Positions 60,194 to 64,000 of a DNA stretch of 64,000 bases are shown here, in pieces. Numbering within the stretch: position 1 is the stretch's first letter; each line of letters opens with the position of its first letter. The position numbers were made by a program, and so were the translations under genes. This stretch comes from Caryophanales bacterium UBA4691 (lineage in GTDB: Bacteria; Bacillota_I; Bacilli_A; RFN20; CAG-826), in contig DHKP01000004.1 in the NCBI GenBank assembly GCA_002404865.1, positions 1-64,000 on the forward strand, written 5' to 3'. The notes beneath the pieces are model-generated. The model saw only the letters and a list, made by a program, of their open reading frames with translations, was not told where the DNA came from and ran no database searches.

Positions 60194-61045
60194 TTATTCG
60201 ATATGATCGCCATCATTAAAATAAATGACGCCAAGTGTACCAGGACCACAGTGACAAGAAACTGTGCCTCCAGCTTCGGTGTTATAGACTTCTTTAAAGC
60301 CCGCTTCTTTTAAGCGTTTTTTGCACCACTCAATCGCTTCTTCAGTTGCACTGCTATAGGTGATAAAAGCAATAGAGTGATCCATATTTGGGAATTCCCT
60401 AAGGGTTTCTTCGGTGTAATCTTTTACCCAACGATTCATCGGACCGCGGAATTTCTTTCCTTGCCCCATTTTGCCGTTTTTAACAACAATCTGCGGACGA
60501 ATGCGAAGGAGATTCGCGCCTAATGCCGCTAAGCCAGAGCATCTGCCGCCTTTAAATAGATAATTGACCGCTTCAATAGCGAAAGAAGCTTGCACATATG
60601 GGATTCTTTCTTGAACACGTTTCACGATTTCGTCTATTTCTAAACCTTTATCAGCAAGCTTTTTTGCATAAATCGCTTCCAAAGCAACACCAGTGGAAAG
60701 TGATCTAGAGTCAACCACGTAGACATTTTTAAATTTCTTCGCGGCCAAACATGCATTTTGATAAGAAGCACTCATCTCACTAGAAATCGTGAAATGAATA
60801 ATTGCGTCGAAATCGTTAAGAAGTTTAGCGAAATGTTCTTCCGATTGCGCTTCATTTACCGCACTAGTGCGAGCGAGTTTCCCTGTTTTATCGGTATAGG
60901 CAAAAATATCCTTGCTCGTCACTTCGCCATCAAAATGTTGTTCCTCGCCCATCACAATGGTAAACGGAACAACGTGAATGTTGTATTTATCAATCAAATC
61001 TTTGGTTAAATCGAGAGAAGAATCGGAACTGATTGCAATTTTCAT
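60194..61045 (-). CDS. DegV-family fatty-acid-binding protein
   Basis: 283 residues. The N-terminus (MKIAISSDSSLDLTKDLIDKYNI) with the fatty-acid-contact pattern FTISSEMSASYQNA and VDSRSLSTGVALEA places it in the DegV/FakB family. FakB proteins bind fatty acids for FakA-dependent phosphorylation; whether a FakA partner exists is not visible here. GAGGTAAATATACG precedes the ATG. Monocistronic by the terminator that follows. Confidence 0.9.
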   Translation of the reverse strand: MKIAISSDSSLDLTKDLIDKYNIHVVPFTIVMGEEQHFDGEVTSKDIFAYTDKTGKLARTSAVNEAQSEEHFAKLLNDFDAIIHFTISSEMSASYQNACLAAKKFKNVYVVDSRSLSTGVALEAIYAKKLADKGLEIDEIVKRVQERIPYVQASFAIEAVNYLFKGGRCSGLAALGANLLRIRPQIVVKNGKMGQGKKFRGPMNRWVKDYTEETLREFPNMDHSIAFITYSSATEEAIEWCKKRLKEAGFKEVYNTEAGGTVSCHCGPGTLGVIYFNDGDHIE

Positions 61046-61623
61046 CGTATATTTACCTCGTGAATATGCTCGACATTTTACTAGAGTTTTACTGATTTAT
61101 CCACTTCTTTAATCTGAAGACAAAGAGGGGACTTTATCCGTTAAATGGTCTTACGCTTTTTGGTTTGTTGTTTAAAACACGGAAACGTCTAATTCATAAA
61201 TAGATGCCTACTTTAATTTACAATGACTTTAAACGCGAATCTACCACCACAATACTTATAGATTTATTCTTCATTGACTTTGTGCTATTGGAGCTAACGC
61301 TCACAAAACGCCAATAGTTAGAAAGTGGCATTCTCGTCGACCATAAAGCATGTTTATTATCTAAACTTGGAAATAATTCGTTATAGGACAAAGCAAAATC
61401 GATATACTCAGCATTTTGATCTTGCTATAGAAAACACTAATTCTTTTTCTTCTTCAGCGAGAAGAAAAAGAATCACAAAATAAGCTAATATAGGAAAAAA
61501 GTCAGAAACACTAATAAGCGAGGAAAACGGAAGGCTTAGAAAATGAAAGTGAAAAGGACAATTGATTAATTTTGTACTGAGATTTAAGTCGGGCAAAATA
61601 AGTACTTCGATAAATTTACTCAG
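61046..61623 (+). other. Intergenic region of about 580 bases with unexplained hairpins
   Basis: No credible gene: the open frame that crosses it on the minus strand begins inside the tRNA. It holds a perfect 14-bp AT-rich hairpin (61440-61453 with 61460-61473) and CTATTGG...CCAATAG (61285-61291 with 61311-61317) enclosing GAGC-TAAC-GCTC. These could be part of an RNA or just folded spacer; I recognise no known RNA family. Confidence 0.35.
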
Positions 61624-61655
61624 GTAAAAAAGAAAACCTCGATAAAATCGAGGTT
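61624..61655 (-). terminator. Intrinsic terminator after tRNA-Glu
   Basis: AACCTCGAT (61635-61643) pairs perfectly with 61647-61655; on the minus strand TTTTCTTTTTT follows. Ends the gltX-tRNA-Glu transcript. Confidence 0.9.
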
Positions 61656-61665
61656 CATTATCATT

Positions 61666-61740
61666 TGGTGACCCAGCCCGGAATCGAACCGGGGATTCAA
61701 CCTTGAGAGGGTTGCGTCTTAACCTCTTGACCACAGGGCC
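61666..61740 (-). tRNA. tRNA-Glu (anticodon CTC)
   Basis: 75 bases with encoded CCA. Anticodon stem CAACC/GGTTG holds loop CTCTCAA, so the anticodon is CTC (reads GAG). T arm CCCGG-TTCGAAT-CCGGG is standard. The acceptor stem (GGCCCTG with CTGGGTC) carries a G2-U71 wobble and a U6-U67 mismatch. It lies 42 bases after gltX, whose product charges it, with no terminator between, so the two are probably co-transcribed and processed. Confidence 0.93.
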
Positions 61741-61782
61741 GCGCAAGTATTTAAGCACTTAGGCTAAATTCTTGCAAGAAAA

Positions 61783-63450
61783 TTAAGCGAGCACTTTTTT
61801 CGCTAAAGACAATAGTCTTTCTTTCACGCGTTTCTCACCCAAAATTTCAATTATTTCGTGGAGATTAGGGGATTGTTTGGAAGTCGTTAGAGCAATACGA
61901 ATAATCTCCGCAAAGTCGCTGACATTCCCATGGTATGCGCTTGGATTAGCTTTATATTCGCGGTTATTAATCGCAAAGCCTAAAGAAGAAGCAACTTCTT
62001 TTAAGGCATTCCACCATGTTGGTTCATCCACTCCGAATAACATTTTATTGGCGGAAGTGAGAAGCACTTCGCTAATGGTTTCTTTCGTTAAATTTGGATT
62101 CCACGGAAGTGGATTTTGAATTAATTTTTCATATTCTTCATCAAAGAAGAAACGAGTAGCAGGCGCAATATCGCTATATTTGGCGTAGTCTTTGCGAGGA
62201 TTTGGACGATCTTTTTCAATATCGAGGATCTTGCCAAAATAAAGAGGGTCCTCTTCGATTTTTTTATAAAGCTCAGAATCGAATTCTTTGCTCCATTCGC
62301 TTACTTTTGGTAGAAGGGTTTCTTTTCTTTCTTTTGCGAGCACTTCTTTGCAGAAATAAACAAGTTTGTCTTCGTCAAACAAAGCACCATCCAAAGACAT
62401 CTTCGAGAGGTCGTAATGGAATTTTGAAAGATCGAGCGTCCTATTTTCGATCGTCCACTCCTCGAAATTGGAATTCGCGATGCTCATAAGATAAACCAAA
62501 ACGCCCATTGGAGGATATCCTTGTTTCAAGAAATAAGAAACGGCCGCTTCTGGGTCTTTTCGCTTAGAAAGTTTGCGCTTATTTCCATGATCAAGTTTCA
62601 TGATAACTGGAAGATGAGCGTATTTAGGGGCCTTCCAGCCCAAAGCACGGAATAATTCTAAGTGAATTGGGGTAGAAGGAATCCATTCTTCCCCGCGCGT
62701 CACTAAAGTTGTACGCATGAAATGATCATCTACAACGTGAGCGAAATGGTAGGTAGGAAGGCCATCAGCTTTATAAATAACAATGTCTACGTCATTATCG
62801 CCTAAATCGATGTCACCACGAATTTCATCATGGAAGGTGATCTTTTTTTCATGATCGCCATGGCTCTTAAAACGAATGACCCATGGGGTTTTTGCGCGAA
62901 TTTTTTCAATTTCTTCGTCAACAGAGAGGTTACGGTCACGAGCGTATTTCCCGTAATATCCAGGGATGATTTTATTCGCTTCTTGGAACTCACGAAGTTT
63001 TGCTAAGTCTTCTGATGTTGCAAAATCAGGATAAGCTAAGCCTCTTCTCACCAATTCCTTGATCACGATTTTATAGATATCTGCCCTAACGCTTTGCTGA
63101 TATGGGCCATATTCCCCTTTATCACCAGTTATAAAATAGCCTTCATCTGCAACAATGCCAAACACCTTAAGCTGTTCGATTAATTCTTCAGCGCTTCCAG
63201 CGATGGTGCGTTTAGTATCGGTATCTTCAAGACGAAACATATAAATACCATGGCTATCATGGGCAATCGTATGAGCAATCATCGCCGTAAACAAAGAGCC
63301 AGTGTGCAAAAATCCGGTTGGGGAGGGCGCAAAACGAGTCACTTCAGCTCCAATAGGTAGATTTCTAGGAGGATATCTCTTCTCTAAATCCTCAATCGTT
63401 CCGGTCACTTCCGGAAACAAGAGTTCTGCTAAATCGTTTGTATTTGCCAT
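61783..63450 (-). CDS. gltX: Glutamate--tRNA ligase
   Basis: 555 residues, longer than the classical 485-500, with a 37-residue N-terminal extension before RFAPSPTGFLHTGS (HIGH motif 47-51); KRKLSKRKD is the KMSKS motif. A long form of this type is known in Firmicutes. It charges tRNA-Glu, which is encoded directly downstream. AAGGGAG lies seven bases before the ATG. Whether it also misacylates tRNA-Gln (then needing GatCAB) cannot be read here. Confidence 0.94.
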   Translation of the reverse strand: MANTNDLAELLFPEVTGTIEDLEKRYPPRNLPIGAEVTRFAPSPTGFLHTGSLFTAMIAHTIAHDSHGIYMFRLEDTDTKRTIAGSAEELIEQLKVFGIVADEGYFITGDKGEYGPYQQSVRADIYKIVIKELVRRGLAYPDFATSEDLAKLREFQEANKIIPGYYGKYARDRNLSVDEEIEKIRAKTPWVIRFKSHGDHEKKITFHDEIRGDIDLGDNDVDIVIYKADGLPTYHFAHVVDDHFMRTTLVTRGEEWIPSTPIHLELFRALGWKAPKYAHLPVIMKLDHGNKRKLSKRKDPEAAVSYFLKQGYPPMGVLVYLMSIANSNFEEWTIENRTLDLSKFHYDLSKMSLDGALFDEDKLVYFCKEVLAKERKETLLPKVSEWSKEFDSELYKKIEEDPLYFGKILDIEKDRPNPRKDYAKYSDIAPATRFFFDEEYEKLIQNPLPWNPNLTKETISEVLLTSANKMLFGVDEPTWWNALKEVASSLGFAINNREYKANPSAYHGNVSDFAEIIRIALTTSKQSPNLHEIIEILGEKRVKERLLSLAKKVLA

Positions 63451-63641
63451 AATTCGCTCCCTTAAAGCAAAGTGATTATAGTCTAATCGTCTCTTTACTT
63501 CTATGGATTCTTTCTTTAGAAAGAAGATTAAAGTAAAGAAAAGGCAACCTCGTCTTTTCTAAATCGATAGAATCATTAAAAGCATTCGTTGAAGGATTTC
63601 CTTTCTTCTACCATGGCGCGAAAAGTTTGTATTTTTCGCCC

Positions 63642-63670
63642 TTGATTCAACGATAGCGATTCTCTATAAT
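63642..63670 (+). promoter_or_regulatory. Promoter of tRNA-Gly
   Basis: TTGATT (63642-63647), 17-base spacer, perfect TATAAT (63665-63670), start near 63677. Confidence 0.7.
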
Positions 63671-63690
63671 TACACGTGCTCAAAGCAAGT

Positions 63691-63764
63691 GCAGGTGTAG
63701 TTCAATGGTAGAACGCGACCTTGCCAAGGTCGACACGCGGGTCCGATTCCCGTCACTTGCTCCA
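63691..63764 (+). tRNA. tRNA-Gly (anticodon GCC)
   Basis: 74 bases with encoded CCA. Acceptor GCAGGTG with CACTTGC (one G-U), anticodon stem CGACC/GGTCG with loop TTGCCAA (anticodon GCC), T arm CGGGT-CCGATTC-CCG. Six bases before it, GCAAGTG repeats the acceptor 5' strand with the G-U repaired (63685-63691), perhaps duplication remnant. Own promoter and terminator. Confidence 0.94.
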
Positions 63765-63774
63765 CTCGAAAATC

Positions 63775-63800
63775 ATGCCGATGAAAATCGGCATTTTTTA
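63775..63800 (+). terminator. Intrinsic terminator of tRNA-Gly
   Basis: ATGCCGAT (63775-63782), GAAA loop, ATCGGCAT (63787-63794), then TTTTTTATT. Confidence 0.9.
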
Positions 63801-63819
63801 TTGCTTACTAGGAACTTAA

Positions 63820-63854
63820 CAAAAAACTCCGAGAGTCAATTCACTCGTCGGAGT
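63820..63854 (-). terminator. Intrinsic terminator overlapping the end of the last gene
   Basis: ACTCCGA (63826-63832) pairs with TCGGAGT (63848-63854), with an inner GAGT/ACTC extension; minus-strand TTTTTTG follows. It covers the stop codon of the partial gene at 63841. Confidence 0.8.
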
Positions 63855-64000
63855 CCTTTCCATTTTCTTCATCGTCTTTCTTTGCTTCGATATCTTCCTT
63901 TGCTTTTTTGCCTTTTGCGATCTGTTCTTCGTAATACTTCATTTCTTCCTCGCTTAATTCATTCGCCTCCCTAGCAGCGAGAAACGTTTCTTCGGCTAAA
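63841..64000 (-). CDS. C-terminal end of a partial protein, highly charged
   Basis: The last 52 residues of a gene that enters from the right edge, ending TGA at 63841. The visible part (LSEEEMKYYEEQIAKGKKAKEDIEAK then DDEENGKDSDE) is Lys/Glu/Asp-rich and helical, consistent with a charged cytoplasmic tail. No family can be assigned from this fragment. Confidence 0.6.
   Translation of the reverse strand, partial: LAEETFLAAREANELSEEEMKYYEEQIAKGKKAKEDIEAKKDDEENGKDSDE

Noticed and set aside
61408..61758. 116-residue open frame on the minus strand
   Set aside because: It begins inside tRNA-Glu and runs through its terminator; composition is not protein-like.
63705..63974. 89-residue open frame on the plus strand
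   Set aside because: Begins inside tRNA-Gly and opposes the partial gene's C-terminus; a shadow.
1..64000. Mycoplasma-type code (TGA as Trp)
   Set aside because: Many genes end at TGA with proper family length and overlap geometry; Trp is TGG throughout.
1..64000. CRISPR arrays, prophage, insertion sequences, integrases
   Set aside because: No regularly spaced repeats, no transposase or integrase frames, no att-like direct repeats seen.

Overview
The window is AT-rich, densely coded DNA from a low-GC Gram-positive bacterium. The S15, TypA, RimP-NusA-YlxR-YlxQ-IF2-RbfA, RibF/TruB, purine-salvage and DegV genes, strong GGAGG ribosome sites and TTGnnn/TATAAT promoters point to Bacillota, class Bacilli, probably an uncultured gut lineage near the Erysipelotrichales/RF39/Mollicutes branch. 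TGA ends many genes and Trp is TGG, so the code is standard (table 11), not the Mycoplasma code. Placement below class is inference. A glycyl radical enzyme, ferredoxin-type aldo/keto reductase, Fe-alcohol dehydrogenase and glucuronide/hexuronate catabolism suit an anaerobic gut fermenter.

Layout. 0-4 kb: acpP, then a four-gene coupled operon of secreted/membrane proteins that looks like an ATPase-less Tad/type-II-secretion-F-like locus. 4-10 kb: guanylate-kinase-like protein, two CorC/CNNM proteins, a 916-aa membrane protein with nine copies of a short acidic motif, and a lipid kinase. 10-15 kb: nucleotide genes pyrG, prs, hpt, apt. 15-20 kb: AraC-type regulator and a MacB/FtsX-type ABC exporter. 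20-35 kb: a complete glucuronide to KDG to pyruvate + glyceraldehyde-3-phosphate route in two clusters: uxaC, SDR mannonate oxidoreductase and uxuA diverging from araC, a GPH symporter and a GH2 glycosidase; then eda-kdgK-gntR. Between them lie a YjjI-like glycyl radical enzyme with its activase, a broken esterase and a nitroreductase. 35-41 kb: FbpABC-like importer fused by overlap to an MBL-fold protein, then Fe-ADH. 41-47 kb: a JetA-JetB-JetC (Wadjet/MksFEB) condensin operon without JetD. 47-64 kb: housekeeping genes and two tRNAs (Glu-CTC, Gly-GCC).

Most notable: (1) the JetABC operon closes with a strong terminator and has no JetD nuclease, so it is either a solitary condensin or a defence module with a separate effector; (2) the hexuronate regulon has a readable cis-code, with paired ATTGCAAT boxes exactly 22 bp apart, the proximal box sharing one base with the -35 element at both the uxuA and symporter promoters, and a cre-like site at the symporter; (3) eda-kdgK-gntR carries two GntR-type palindromes flanking its promoter; (4) an intrinsic terminator sits just before rimP, suggesting attenuation control of the nusA-infB operon; (5) two genes appear to be transcribed as leaderless mRNAs. 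All calls are from reading the sequence; no database search was possible.
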